Source: Bryobacterales bacterium
GTDB lineage: Bacteria > Acidobacteriota > Terriglobia > Bryobacterales > Bryobacteraceae
Assembly: GCA_016716385.1 (NCBI GenBank)
Contig: JADJWL010000016.1
Coordinates: 1 to 64,000 of the forward strand
Direction of reading: 5' to 3'
Length of the DNA stretch: 64,000 nucleotides
Part shown: positions 31,397-41,100 of the stretch, piece after piece
Position numbering within the stretch: position 1 is the stretch's first letter
How the letters are laid out: every line of letters begins with the position of its first letter
Made by a program: the position numbers and the translations under genes
The notes under the pieces: generated by a model
Told to the model about the DNA's origin: nothing
The model's input: only the letters and a program-made list of their open reading frames with translations
Databases searched by the model: none

Positions 31397-32133
31397 GGCT
31401 CCAGGGTATCCTCGAACGGGCGCACGCGGGAAACGGCGGCTTCGAGCATGTCGCCGAGATCCCCGGCGATGGTGCAGTCGGCCGCGCCTGAAGGAGTCGC
31501 GGCCGGATCCTGCAACTCCACGAGGCGGCATCCGGCGCGGCGGGCGACGGCTGCCAGTTGCGCGACGACGACGAGGCGCGCGGTCACTCCAGCGACAAGC
31601 AGCAGGCCGGCGGAGCGGACGGCTGCTTCCGCCTGTTTGAATTCAGTCTCGGGCACCGGTTCGTCGAACCAGGTGACGCCGGGCCGGGCGATGCCTCCGC
31701 AGGCGCAGACGGGAGGCAGGGGCGCCAGAACGGCACGGCCATCGCGCCAGGGCCGCCCGCACTTCGTGCAGCGCATCCACCAGAGGTCGCCCCGCAGTTT
31801 GACGACCTTCCGGCTGCCGGCCCTTTCGTGCAGGTCGTCCGTATTCAAGGTCAGCAGTGTCAGTGTCTTGCGGCGCTCAAGTTCCGCGAGCGCGAGGTGA
31901 GCTTTGTCCGGGCCCCGCGCGGCCAGAAGTGCGCGCCTGGACTGAAACAACTGCCAGACGGCGGCAGGGTTCTGCGCAAACTGTTGGCCGGTGGCGAGAT
32001 CCGCGGGACCGAACTGAGCGGCGAGGGTCCGGCCGCCGAGGGCCCGTGCCGCGCCGGTCCCGGAGGTGACCCCGGCGCCGGTCAGCACCGCGATCGAGCG
32101 CGCCATCTGCAACTCGCGCCACAGCTCTTCCAT
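31387..32133 (-). CDS. Divergent sirtuin (Sir2-family) with altered active site
   Basis: 248 residues from ATG 32133. The fold is recognisable from SIAVLTGAGVTSGTG, LNTDDLHERAG (usually TQNIDGLHERAG), a zinc site with C122, C125, C143 and C145, and ARPGVTWFDEPVP. The catalytic His of the usual ELHG motif is Arg here (KLRG, R114), and the Gln of QNID is Leu. NAD+-dependent deacylation by the classical mechanism is thus doubtful. It is co-transcribed with an HDAC-family gene and may regulate it or bind ADP-ribose. Confidence 0.8.
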   Translation of the reverse strand: MEELWRELQMARSIAVLTGAGVTSGTGAARALGGRTLAAQFGPADLATGQQFAQNPAAVWQLFQSRRALLAARGPDKAHLALAELERRKTLTLLTLNTDDLHERAGSRKVVKLRGDLWWMRCTKCGRPWRDGRAVLAPLPPVCACGGIARPGVTWFDEPVPETEFKQAEAAVRSAGLLLVAGVTARLVVVAQLAAVARRAGCRLVELQDPAATPSGAADCTIAGDLGDMLEAAVSRVRPFEDTLEPCL

Positions 32134-32193
32134 TCCCTGTATTGTACGGGCCTGCCGGTTCCTGTGATGTGGGGGCCTGCCGGCCCCGGGTGC

Positions 32194-32199
32194 TATCAT
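32194..32199 (+). promoter_or_regulatory. Possible -10 box for the tig-clpP operon
   Basis: TATCAT lies 56 bases before the tig start in the divergent spacer with the sirtuin gene. A 6-bp inverted repeat (GGGGCC/GGCCCC, 32172-32187) precedes it. The -35 box is not evident. Confidence 0.3.
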
Positions 32200-32254
32200 G
32201 AAAGATCGGCTGGAGAGCGCCGCCCTCCGGACTTCCTCTTGAGGTGATTCCCTT

Positions 32255-33553
32255 TTGGCATTGGTAGAGGGTTGTAAGCATCGTTTTGAGATCACCGTGC
32301 CCGCCGACGAAGTCGCGCGGGAAACGGACGCCGTGATTGACCGCTTGAAGCAGCGCGTCCGGCTGCCCGGCTTCCGTCCCGGCAAGGCTCCCGCCGGACT
32401 GATCCGCCGCCAGTTCGCCGACGACATCCGCCAGCAGGTGCTGGAGAACCTACTGCCCCGGTTTATCGAGCAGCAGGCGAAGGAAGAAGATCTCGAACCG
32501 GTCGGCTCTCCGTCAGTGACCGACTTGAAGTTCGAAGACGGCGAGCCCCTGGTCTTCACCGTGGAATTCGAGGTCGCCCCGGAGATCGAACTCGGCCAGT
32601 ACACCGATCTCACCGTCACCTACGCCGACCCCGAGGTAACCGAGGAAGATGTCGAAACGCGGATCGAGGAGATCCGCCAGAGACGCGCCGAGTTCGTCAA
32701 TGTCGACCCGCGTCCGCTCGAAGACGGCGACTTCGCCGTCCTGGAGTTGAAGAGCCTTGACGGGGTGGACGGGCAGCCGATCAAGCAGGACGACATTCAC
32801 CTGGAAATCGGCGGCGAAGACACGGTGGCCGGATTCTCCGAAGCCCTGCGCGGTGCCTCGCCCGGGGATGAGTGCGAGTTCGACGTGACCTATCCCGAAG
32901 ACTACGGACAGGAGAAGCTGGCCGGCAAGACGGTGCACTTCCACGCCGTCGTGAAGGGCGTGCGGCGGAAGGAACTGCCGGAGATCAACGATGAGTTCGC
33001 CCAGGACCTGGGCGACTTCCAGAACGTCGGCGAATTGCGCGAGGAAGTGCGGCGCGCGATTCACGGGGAGCGTCAGTTCGCCGGCCAGCAGGCAGCGAAA
33101 GACGCACTGGTGGAGCAGCTTGTGGACCTGCACGAGTTCCCGGTGCCGAACGCTTATGTCGACCGCCAGATCCGCAGCCGCCTCGAACAGGGTCTGCGGC
33201 AACTCGCCTCCGAAGGCGTCGATATTGGCAAGTACAAACCGAACTGGGACGAACTGCGGGAACGCCAGAAGGACCGGGCGCTGCGCGAGGTGAAGGCGTC
33301 GCTGCTGCTGTCGAGGATCGCCGAGCGGGAAGCGATCGGCCCGACGAGGGACGAGGTCGACCGCGAAGTGGAACGGATCGCCCGCCAGCAGCGGGAGCCG
33401 GTCGCGGCGGTGCGCATGCGCTTCGAGAAGGACGGGACGCTGGGACGCATCGCGGGCCACCTGCAAACGCAAAAGGTGCTCGACTACCTGTTCGAGCACG
33501 CACGGAAGGTCGCCGGCGAGGCTGAATCCGCCGAGGCGCCTGCCGAATCATAA
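32255..33553 (+). CDS. tig: Trigger factor
   Basis: 432 residues, usual length. Start TTG 32255 has GAGGTG 9 bases upstream; a TTG two codons later is possible. The ribosome-binding signature LPGFRPGKAPAGLIRRQF lies near residues 34-51, followed by an FKBP-type PPIase domain (near 150-240, ASPGDECEFDVTYPEDYG) and a helical C-terminal chaperone domain. It binds nascent chains at the exit tunnel. clpP follows after 15 bases, the standard tig-clpP order, although no clpX follows. Confidence 0.95.
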   Translation: MALVEGCKHRFEITVPADEVARETDAVIDRLKQRVRLPGFRPGKAPAGLIRRQFADDIRQQVLENLLPRFIEQQAKEEDLEPVGSPSVTDLKFEDGEPLVFTVEFEVAPEIELGQYTDLTVTYADPEVTEEDVETRIEEIRQRRAEFVNVDPRPLEDGDFAVLELKSLDGVDGQPIKQDDIHLEIGGEDTVAGFSEALRGASPGDECEFDVTYPEDYGQEKLAGKTVHFHAVVKGVRRKELPEINDEFAQDLGDFQNVGELREEVRRAIHGERQFAGQQAAKDALVEQLVDLHEFPVPNAYVDRQIRSRLEQGLRQLASEGVDIGKYKPNWDELRERQKDRALREVKASLLLSRIAEREAIGPTRDEVDREVERIARQQREPVAAVRMRFEKDGTLGRIAGHLQTQKVLDYLFEHARKVAGEAESAEAPAES

Positions 33554-33568
33554 CGAACAGGAGATCCG

Positions 33569-34165
33569 ATGGCATTAGTCCCCATGGTGGTGGAGCAGTC
33601 GAGCCGCGGCGAGCGCGCCTACGACATCTATTCCCGGCTGCTGCGCGACAACATCATCTTTCTCGGTACGCCGGTGGACGACATGGTGGCGAACCTCGTC
33701 ACGGCGCAGTTGCTGTTCCTCGAAGCGGAGAATCCGGAGAAGGACATCGCGCTGTACATCAACTCGCCCGGCGGCTCGATCACGGCCGGGATGGCGATCT
33801 ACGACACGATGCAGTTCATCCGGCCCGACGTGAGCACGATCTGCATCGGGCAGGCCGCGTCGATGGGCGCCTTGCTGCTGGCGGCGGGCAAGAAGGGCAA
33901 GCGCTACGCATTGCCCAACGCACGAATTCTGATCCACCAGCCGTCGATGGACGGGCTGTCCGGCCAAGCCACCGACATCGATATCCACGCGCGGGAGATT
34001 CTGCGCATGCGCGAGATCACCAACGACATCCTGGCGCGGCACACGGGCCAGCCGGTCGAGAAGGTCCAGCGCGACGTGGATCGCGATTACATCATGTCCG
34101 CCGCGCAAGCCAAGGAGTACGGCCTGGTCGATGAGATCATTGACCGCCGGCTGCCGCTGGGGTAG
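33569..34165 (+). CDS. clpP: ATP-dependent Clp protease proteolytic subunit
   Basis: 198 residues. The catalytic triad is visible: Ser in GQAASMGALLLAAG, His in ARILIHQPSMDGLSGQ and Asp in RDVDRDYIMSA. The oligomer-forming N-terminal part (YSRLLRDNIIFLGTPVDD) is standard. It forms the degradation chamber for ClpX/ClpA; those partners are not in this window. Confidence 0.97.
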   Translation: MALVPMVVEQSSRGERAYDIYSRLLRDNIIFLGTPVDDMVANLVTAQLLFLEAENPEKDIALYINSPGGSITAGMAIYDTMQFIRPDVSTICIGQAASMGALLLAAGKKGKRYALPNARILIHQPSMDGLSGQATDIDIHAREILRMREITNDILARHTGQPVEKVQRDVDRDYIMSAAQAKEYGLVDEIIDRRLPLG

Positions 34166-34182
34166 TAGAATGGGCGCAGGGA

Positions 34183-34452
34183 ATGACGCGAAGAATCCTG
34201 CTCCTGTTGCCAGGCGCACTGCTCCTGAGCGCCCGCGAACTCAGCGACGACGAAATCTACGATGAAGTGCGCCGCCGGTTGACCGCCGACCGCGAGGTGA
34301 AGATCCTCGACCTCGACGTCGCAGTCAGTCAAGGTGTGGTCACGCTCAAAGGACTCGTCGAGACGGAGCGCCTGCGATCCCGCGCTGAACGCATCGTGAA
34401 GAAGATCAAGGCAGTGCGGGGCGTCAATAACGAACTGCGGATCCGGCAATGA
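34183..34452 (+). CDS. BON-domain protein
   Basis: 89 residues with a short hydrophobic N-terminus (RRILLLLPGALLLSA) that probably directs export. The BON pattern VRRRLTADREVKILDLDVAV, GVVTLKGLVETE and VRGVNNELRI covers the rest. BON domains bind membranes or other proteins in the envelope. The stop overlaps the next start as ATGA. Confidence 0.85.
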   Translation: MTRRILLLLPGALLLSARELSDDEIYDEVRRRLTADREVKILDLDVAVSQGVVTLKGLVETERLRSRAERIVKKIKAVRGVNNELRIRQ

Positions 34453-35318
34453 CGCGGCGCGGATTCGTCAGCCTGCTGGCCCCGACGATTGCGGGCGCGC
34501 AGGACTTCTCCGAAGTACGGATCGAGAAGATCGCCGCCGGGTTCGTGTTCACCGAAGGCCCGGTCTGGTCGCGCGACGGTTTCCTTCTGTTCAGCGATGT
34601 CCCCAATGACGTGATCCACAAGTGGGTCCCCGGCGAGGGGACCAGCGTCTACCGCAAGCCCACCAACAAGGCCAACGGCAATACGTTCGACAATCGCGGG
34701 CGTCTGCTGAGCTGCGAGAGCAAGGGCCGGCGCGTGGTGCGCGAATTGCGCGACGGCAAGCTCGAAGTGGTGGCGGAAAAGTGGGAAGGCAAGCGCCTGA
34801 ACGCGCCCAACGATATCACGGTGCGCAAGGACGGCCACATCTACTTCACCGACCCGGCGTTCGGCGACCAGGCGGAGGGCCGGGAGCTGGATTTTTACGG
34901 CGTCTATCACGTCACGCCGCGCGGCGAGATGCGCCTCATCGCCAAGCCGGAAGGGCGGCCGAACGGCGTCGCGCTGTCGCCGGACGGGCGCATTCTCTAC
35001 GTCAACAATTCCGACGAGCGGAACGTTCGGGCTTATGACCTCGACCGCCAGGGCGTGCCGTCGAATGAGCGCGTGCTGATCTCCGATATCCAGGGTTCGC
35101 CCGACGGCATGCGCGTCGACGAGAAGGGTAATCTCTACGTCACGGCGAACGCGCTCGATATCTTCTCGCCCGAGGGCAAGCTGGTCCACCGGATGGAGTT
35201 CCCCGAGATGCCGCGCAACTGCGCGTTCGGTGACGCCGATTTCCAGACGCTTTTCGTGACGGCGCGCACGTCGGTGTACCGCGTGCGGCTCGACGTGAAA
35301 GGCGCGGTGCACTATTAG
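34449..35318 (+). CDS. SMP-30/gluconolactonase-family protein
   Basis: 289 residues. A short leader (RRGFVSLLAPTIAGA) suggests export. The six-bladed propeller has the metal-ligand segments FVFTEGPVWSRDGFLLFSD (Glu), LNAPNDITVRKDGHIYF (Asn, Asp) and GSPDGMRVDEKGN (Asp). Such enzymes hydrolyse sugar lactones or related esters. It is coupled to the BON gene and its TAG overlaps the possible start region of the Nudix gene. Confidence 0.9.
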   Translation: MTRRGFVSLLAPTIAGAQDFSEVRIEKIAAGFVFTEGPVWSRDGFLLFSDVPNDVIHKWVPGEGTSVYRKPTNKANGNTFDNRGRLLSCESKGRRVVRELRDGKLEVVAEKWEGKRLNAPNDITVRKDGHIYFTDPAFGDQAEGRELDFYGVYHVTPRGEMRLIAKPEGRPNGVALSPDGRILYVNNSDERNVRAYDLDRQGVPSNERVLISDIQGSPDGMRVDEKGNLYVTANALDIFSPEGKLVHRMEFPEMPRNCAFGDADFQTLFVTARTSVYRVRLDVKGAVHY

Positions 35319-35343
35319 CCGCAGGTATCCGGCGCACCCGCTG

Positions 35344-35745
35344 GTGGGTGTCGGAGCGCTGGTGATCGACGCGGGGCGCATTCTGCTGGTCGAGCGCGGA
35401 CGCGAGCCGCTGGCCGGATTGTGGTCGCTGCCCGGCGGGCTGGTCGAGACGGGAGAAGCGCTGCGGGACGCCGTGGTCCGCGAAGTGCGCGAAGAGACCG
35501 GACTCGATGTGGAAGCCGGTCCGCTCGTCGAGGTGTTCGAGCGGATCACGCGGGATGCTTCGGGCGCGGTGGAGTACCACTACGTGCTGGCGGATTACCT
35601 GTGCCGGGTCCGGGGCGGCAGGCTGGCGGCCGCCGACGATGCGCGGCGGGCCGCATGGATCGCCCGCACCGATCTGCACGCCTACGCAGTGACCGAAGGC
35701 AGCCTGCCGGTGATCGAAAAAGCCTTCCGGATGGCGGACGCGTGA
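35344..35745 (+). CDS. Nudix hydrolase
   Basis: 133 residues from GTG 35344. The Nudix box GGLVETGEALRDAVVREVRE continues ETGLDV, satisfying Gx5Ex7REUxEExGU. In homologs the chain usually begins about ten residues earlier with SRRYPxxPLVGVG; the same residues (SRRYPAHPLVGVG) are encoded here upstream, but the only codon at the expected start is ATT 35314, which overlaps the SMP-30 stop. The start is therefore uncertain. The stop overlaps the mutS2 GTG (GTGA). Confidence 0.88.
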   Translation: MGVGALVIDAGRILLVERGREPLAGLWSLPGGLVETGEALRDAVVREVREETGLDVEAGPLVEVFERITRDASGAVEYHYVLADYLCRVRGGRLAAADDARRAAWIARTDLHAYAVTEGSLPVIEKAFRMADA

Positions 35746-38144
35746 AGAACACCAGCGGAGACATTCTCGAATTCGGCGCGCTCAAGGAGTTGATCGGCCG
35801 GTACGTTGCGTCTCCAGGCGGCCGCGTGCGCCTCGACGCGCTGACACCGCACGGCGACGCGACGCGCCTTCCGGAAGAAATTGCCGAAGCGGGCGAGGCC
35901 GTGGGCTACCTGCGAGCCGCCGCGCAGCCGAAGTCCGGGGGGCGTGAGGCGGCGGCGCGCCTGGACTTCTCCGGCCTGCCGGATCTCGAAGTCGCGGTGC
36001 AGAAGCTGCGCATCGAGGGCGCGGTGCTGGATCCGCTGGAGGTCTACGACCTCGTCTCGCTGCTCGACCGGGCGTCGGGGATGCGGGCGTCGCTGCTGGC
36101 GGCGGCGGCGCAGTTTCCGAAGCTCGGCCGCCACGGCGCAGCCATCGGCGACTTCCGTCCGCTGGTGGCAGCCATCGCGGGCAAGATCCTGCCCGGCGGG
36201 TTGCTGGCGGACGACGCCAGCCCCGAACTCGCCCGTCTGCGCCGCGACATGGGACGGCAGAAGCAGTCCATCCAGAGTTCGCTCGAACGCTTCCTGCGGG
36301 CGCACCAGGAAGGCGGCGTGCTTCAGGAAGAGTTCGTCACGATCCGCAATGACCGCTACGTCGTGCCGGTGATCGCGGGACAGAAGCGCAAGGTGGAGGG
36401 CGTGATCCACGGCGCCAGCTCCACCGGACATACGCTATTCGTCGAACCGCTGGCCACCATCGAGCTGAACAACGAACTGGTCCGGCTGACCGAGGAGGAG
36501 GCGCGCGAGGCGCACCGGATTGTCCGCGAGATGACGGCGAAGCTGCGCGAAGCGGCGGCCGAGATTGCCGTCGCGCTCGAGACGCTCGGCGCGCTCGACT
36601 TTCTCTTCGCCAAGGCGCGTTTCGCGGCGGAGTTCGACTGCTGCCTGCCGCGTTTCAGCGCCGAAGGGACACCGCGGCTGCTGCTGCGCGAGGCGCGGCA
36701 TCCGTTGCTTGAAGACGTGCTGCGCCGCCAGCGCCGGCGGATTGTGCCAGTGACGCTTGAGCTCGACCGGGAGCGGCGGACGCTCGTCATCAGCGGGCCC
36801 AACACGGGCGGCAAGACCGTCACGCTCAAGACGGCCGGGCTTCTGGCGCTGATGGCGCACGCCGGACTGCCTGTGCCGTGCAGCGAGGCCGAGTTCCCGG
36901 TCTTCGAACAGGTGCTGGCCGATATCGGCGACAACCAGTCGATCGAGCAGAGCCTCAGCACGTTCTCGGCGCACGTGGCCCGCATCCGGGACATGGTGCT
37001 CGACGGCACGGCCGATTCGCTCGTGCTGTTCGACGAACTGGGCGCGGCAACCGATCCGGAAGAGGGCGGCGCGCTTGGCGTGGCTGTGGTCGACCATTTC
37101 CGCCGCATCGGAGCGTTCACGATCGCGTCCACGCACTTGATGGCGCTCAAGGTCTACGGCAGCAGCACCGAGCATGTCGTCAATGGATCGATGGGCTTCG
37201 ACGAGGCGACTCTGGAGCCGACCTACGAACTGCGGTTGGGCCTGCCCGGCAAGTCCGCGGGCCTCGATATCGCCTCGCGCCTGGGACTGCCGGCGCACCT
37301 GATGGACCGCGCCCGGCAGGCGATGGGATCGCGCGAACGCGACCTGGAGCGTCTGCTGGCCGAATTGCACGAACAGCGGCGCGCCGCGGCGGCGCTCGAC
37401 GCGGAACTGGGCGCGCGCGCGGCCGCGCTGGCCGAACGCGAAGCGAAGCTGGCCGCCGATTGGGAGCGCCGGGGCACGGCCAAGCTGCGGGAACTGGAGC
37501 GCCGTTCGGAGGAAGCGCTGGCGCGCTTCGAAGCCGAGGCCGCGGCGGCGATCGAGCGGATCGGGCAGCTTGCCCAGAGCAAGAAGGCGGCGAGCGAGGC
37601 GTCGCGAATTGCGGCGAAGGTGAAGCGGGAGCTGCGGGAGTCGTTCGAGTCGGGCGTGAAGGGCGAGGCGCCGCGGGCCGTCCCGCAGGTGGAACCGGGC
37701 GCGCGGGTACGCTTGAAGAATTTCTCCGAGCCGGCCACCGTGCGGCGGCTGCTGGGCGGCGGACGGCTGGAAGTGGAAGCAGGGATTCTCAAGGTGCAGG
37801 CGGACATGGACGACGTGCTCGAAGTGCTGCCCGCGGGCGGCGGACCGAAGCTGCCGGCGAACGTCAGTTTCCGTCCGGGGCCGCAACTGCATCCGGCGCA
37901 CCAGGAAATCAACGTGATCGGTGAACACGCCGACGACGCTTGCGAGCGGGTCGACCGGTTCCTCGATCAGGCCGTGATGGCCACGGCGAGCCGCGTCCGG
38001 ATTGTGCACGGGCATGGCATGGGAATTCTGCGGAAGGCCATCTGGAAGCTGCTGGGGGCGCACCCGCACGTCGCGAAGTTTTACTACGCCCCGCAGTACG
38101 AAGGCGGGCAGGGCGCCACGATCGTCGAAATCCGCGAGGAATAA
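35742..38144 (+). CDS. mutS2: Endonuclease MutS2
   Basis: 800 residues from GTG 35742. The MutS core is present without the mismatch-recognition domain. The ATPase shows ISGPNTGGKTVTLKTAGL (Walker A), LVLFDELGAATDPEEG (Walker B) and ASTHLMALK. A coiled-coil region rich in Ala/Glu/Arg follows (residues 530-640), then a C-terminal Smr nuclease domain with NVIGEHADDACERVDRF and VHGHGMGILRKA. It acts on branched DNA or collided ribosomes, according to work on homologs. Confidence 0.95.
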   Translation: MKNTSGDILEFGALKELIGRYVASPGGRVRLDALTPHGDATRLPEEIAEAGEAVGYLRAAAQPKSGGREAAARLDFSGLPDLEVAVQKLRIEGAVLDPLEVYDLVSLLDRASGMRASLLAAAAQFPKLGRHGAAIGDFRPLVAAIAGKILPGGLLADDASPELARLRRDMGRQKQSIQSSLERFLRAHQEGGVLQEEFVTIRNDRYVVPVIAGQKRKVEGVIHGASSTGHTLFVEPLATIELNNELVRLTEEEAREAHRIVREMTAKLREAAAEIAVALETLGALDFLFAKARFAAEFDCCLPRFSAEGTPRLLLREARHPLLEDVLRRQRRRIVPVTLELDRERRTLVISGPNTGGKTVTLKTAGLLALMAHAGLPVPCSEAEFPVFEQVLADIGDNQSIEQSLSTFSAHVARIRDMVLDGTADSLVLFDELGAATDPEEGGALGVAVVDHFRRIGAFTIASTHLMALKVYGSSTEHVVNGSMGFDEATLEPTYELRLGLPGKSAGLDIASRLGLPAHLMDRARQAMGSRERDLERLLAELHEQRRAAAALDAELGARAAALAEREAKLAADWERRGTAKLRELERRSEEALARFEAEAAAAIERIGQLAQSKKAASEASRIAAKVKRELRESFESGVKGEAPRAVPQVEPGARVRLKNFSEPATVRRLLGGGRLEVEAGILKVQADMDDVLEVLPAGGGPKLPANVSFRPGPQLHPAHQEINVIGEHADDACERVDRFLDQAVMATASRVRIVHGHGMGILRKAIWKLLGAHPHVAKFYYAPQYEGGQGATIVEIREE

Positions 38145-38147
38145 GAA

Positions 38148-38176
38148 GGCGCGCCAGCCGGGAAGACTGGCGCGCC
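38148..38176. terminator. Bidirectional hairpin between mutS2 and the TonB receptor
   Basis: GGCGCGCCAG (38148-38157) pairs perfectly with CTGGCGCGCC (38167-38176) around a 9-base loop, directly after the mutS2 stop and 23 bases from the convergent stop. There is no T-tract on either side, so termination strength is uncertain. Confidence 0.65.
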
Positions 38177-38198
38177 AGGGACCTGCGAAAGACTCCGG

Positions 38199-41100
38199 TT
38201 AGAACGTCAGGCGCAGCGCCATCTGCATGAAGCGCGCATCCTGCGCGACGTTGGTGTACTGGCCGAAGTTCGGATTGGAGACATTGCGGTTCATCTCCAG
38301 GAACGACGTGTTGTTGAAGATGTTGTACATCTCCGCCCGGAACTGCAGACGCATCCCCTCGCGAATGTGGAAATTCTTAAAGAACGTCCAGTCGAAGTTA
38401 CGCTCGCCGTTCAGCCTGTGGGTATTGCGGCCCAGAGTGCCAAAGTTGCCGATGAGCGGCTGCGACAGGCCCAGGGACGCCGCATACGCCGAAACCGTCT
38501 GGACCCCATCGGGGTTGGTCGTTGTGGAGTAGGCGCCTTCGCGGCCAGTCGGGATTGGAGTAATATCGAATGCGCCCGAAGCGTTGACACGCACATCGGC
38601 GCTTGCGCCAAGCAGCGGGATGGAACTGATGCCGCGGCGTGCGCCCGAAACGAACGAGACGGGAAAGCCTGTCCGGAAGCTGTTGATGCTGGAAAAGCCC
38701 CAACCGTGGACTACCTGCCTCAGGAACCCGTTGCTCAGGTTGCGGCCGAAGGGGAGTTCCCAAGAGTGCACGATGACGACGCGCTGGCGGAGGTCAAACT
38801 GCGATGCGGCGCGGTTGTCGCGGTTGTTCAGCGGATTCTGCTGGGCCGCGCTGTCATTGACGAGGACGCCGAGAGAGTCAGAGATGTCGTCGATCGATTT
38901 GCCGACCGTATAGGAGAAGTTCCACATGTAGCCGCTCGAGTAGCGCTTGGTGACTTCGCTCTGGAACGAATGGAAGTTCGACAGGGCCGAACTCTCCACC
39001 ATCTGAATGACGTTGAAGCGCCCATCGATGCGGTTGGAGAAACGGGCGATGTTACCGTTCAACGCACTCTGGACCGCCAGGTAGTCCGGCAGCCGCTGAG
39101 TTTCGTCCGCCAGATTCTGGGCGGGGACCAGCCGTGCGTCGTTTGTGAGGTTCAGGTGTTGGCTACGTTGCAGATAGGTGCTCTTCGAACCCACGTAGCT
39201 GCCCTTGACGACCATACCACCGGGCAGTTCCCGTTGAATCCCCAAACTAAACTGCTGCACCTGCGGGTTGCGAAGGCCGGGATCGATCACCGGGCTCATG
39301 TTGCCGAAATTCAAGGCGGTGCTGCTGATTTGTCCAACCGACGCCTGGGTCTGCGTCTGGATCTCGGAGTTCCCGGCCACGATGTTCGCAAAGCTGTTGG
39401 CGCCAGTGAAGCTGGCTGCTCCCTGCAAGACCGCGGTCGGCATGAAAGGCGGCAGGAACCGCTGATTGGTAATCGGGTTCAGGAAGATGAAGTCGTAGGC
39501 GATGCCGTACCCGCCGCGGATGACCGTCTTGTCGTTCAAGGCATACGCAAAGCCGACGCGCGGCCCCCAGTTATTGGAGGTATTGAACGCTGGCTGTCCG
39601 AGAGCGAAGCAGCCAAAGCGGCCGGTGCCGGCCGCCCCAAGGGAGTCGGTGCAGTCGAAGTTCAGGTTCGAGATCAACCCGTTCACTTCCCGCGGTCCAC
39701 CGGCGCGTTCCATGCGCAGGCCGAGGTTCACCGTCAATCTTCGGGTCACCTTCCAGTCGTCCTGGACAAAGAAGAACTGGTTGGAGACACGGTTATTCCG
39801 GACCGAGTTTCCTGCGCGCTGCTGGTAGGTTAGTGGCGTCCCCGCCGCGAAGGCGTCCCAACTGGCAAACGAGATGAGCGGGCGGACAACTGCATCGAAC
39901 ACGCTGTCGGCCCGGTAGTAGAAGAAATCAGCTCCGAACTTGATGTTGTGACTGCCCTTCATCCACGAAAGCTGGTCAGTCCACTGGAAGGTCCGCTGGC
40001 TGCGACCCTGGGGAAGTCCTTCCCAGACGCCGAAGGACGAGACTTGGCCATTCGCGAAGGTGATCCGGGGGCCGATAAGATCGGGATTCTCCACCGGGAA
40101 ACCAGGGTTGCTCCAACCGTATCCGAACCGGAACTCGTTCACGACGGTCGGACCGAAGATACGCGTATAGGCTGAGTTAAACTGCTTGGGATCATTGAGG
40201 GAACTGGCGCCGAACCGGGCGAGATTGGTGCCGATGAAGGTCAGGCCACTCGAAGCATCCTTTGAGTCGAAACTTCCGAGGCGCGCTGTCAGCCGATTGT
40301 TTTCGTTGAAATTGTGGTCGCCCTTGACTGCCCACTGCCAGGAATCGGTTACGTTCGGAGCCTGCTGTTCCACCGTGCCGGTGGCGCCCGCTGACGCTGT
40401 GGCGGCAGGGAGTTGGAACCGGTCCAGCAGAGCCCTCGACGTGGGGTCGGTGACTTGGGCGAGCATTGCGGCCGTCGGTACCTGGGCGATGCGCGCCGCG
40501 CCGGCGCCTCTCAGCTTCACTCCTTCGAAGGAGGTCAGAAAGAAGGTCTTGTTCTTTCCATTGTATACACCAGGAAGGAGAACCGGTCCGCCCACGACAT
40601 ACCCAAACTGGTTACGGCGCTGAATCGCCGCCGAACCCGAACGGTCAAAAAACGGCCGGGCGTTCAGCTTGTCGTTCCGCAGGAAGTTATAAGCTTCGAA
40701 ATGAAGGTCATTGGTGCCGGACTTGGTGATGTACTGCAACTGCGAGTTCGCGTTCCGGCCATACTCCGCGCTGAAGTTGTTCGTGATGAACTTGACTTCC
40801 TGTATCTCGGTGAAGTTCAAGGGCCCAAGAGGTCCGCCCGTACCGGTCACGGAGATATCGGTGGCCGTGATGTTGTCCACCGTGATGTTATTGCCGCGGC
40901 CGCGTCCACCGTTGGTATTGAAGCTGCCCGATCCCAGGAACGGGTTGTTCGACGATACGGGCGCCGTGCCGGGTGCGATCAGTGCGAACAGGTTCGGGTT
41001 TCTCGCGACCGGCAGTTCCTGGATCGCCTGTCCAACCAGACCGCTCTGAATCTGCGCGTTCTCCAGGTCAAGCCGGGAGGCCGCTTCCTCAACTGTGATC

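Noticed and set aside
36435..38069. Minus-strand frame opposite mutS2
   Set aside because: Covers conserved MutS2 ATPase and Smr motifs on the other strand; no independent start signal.
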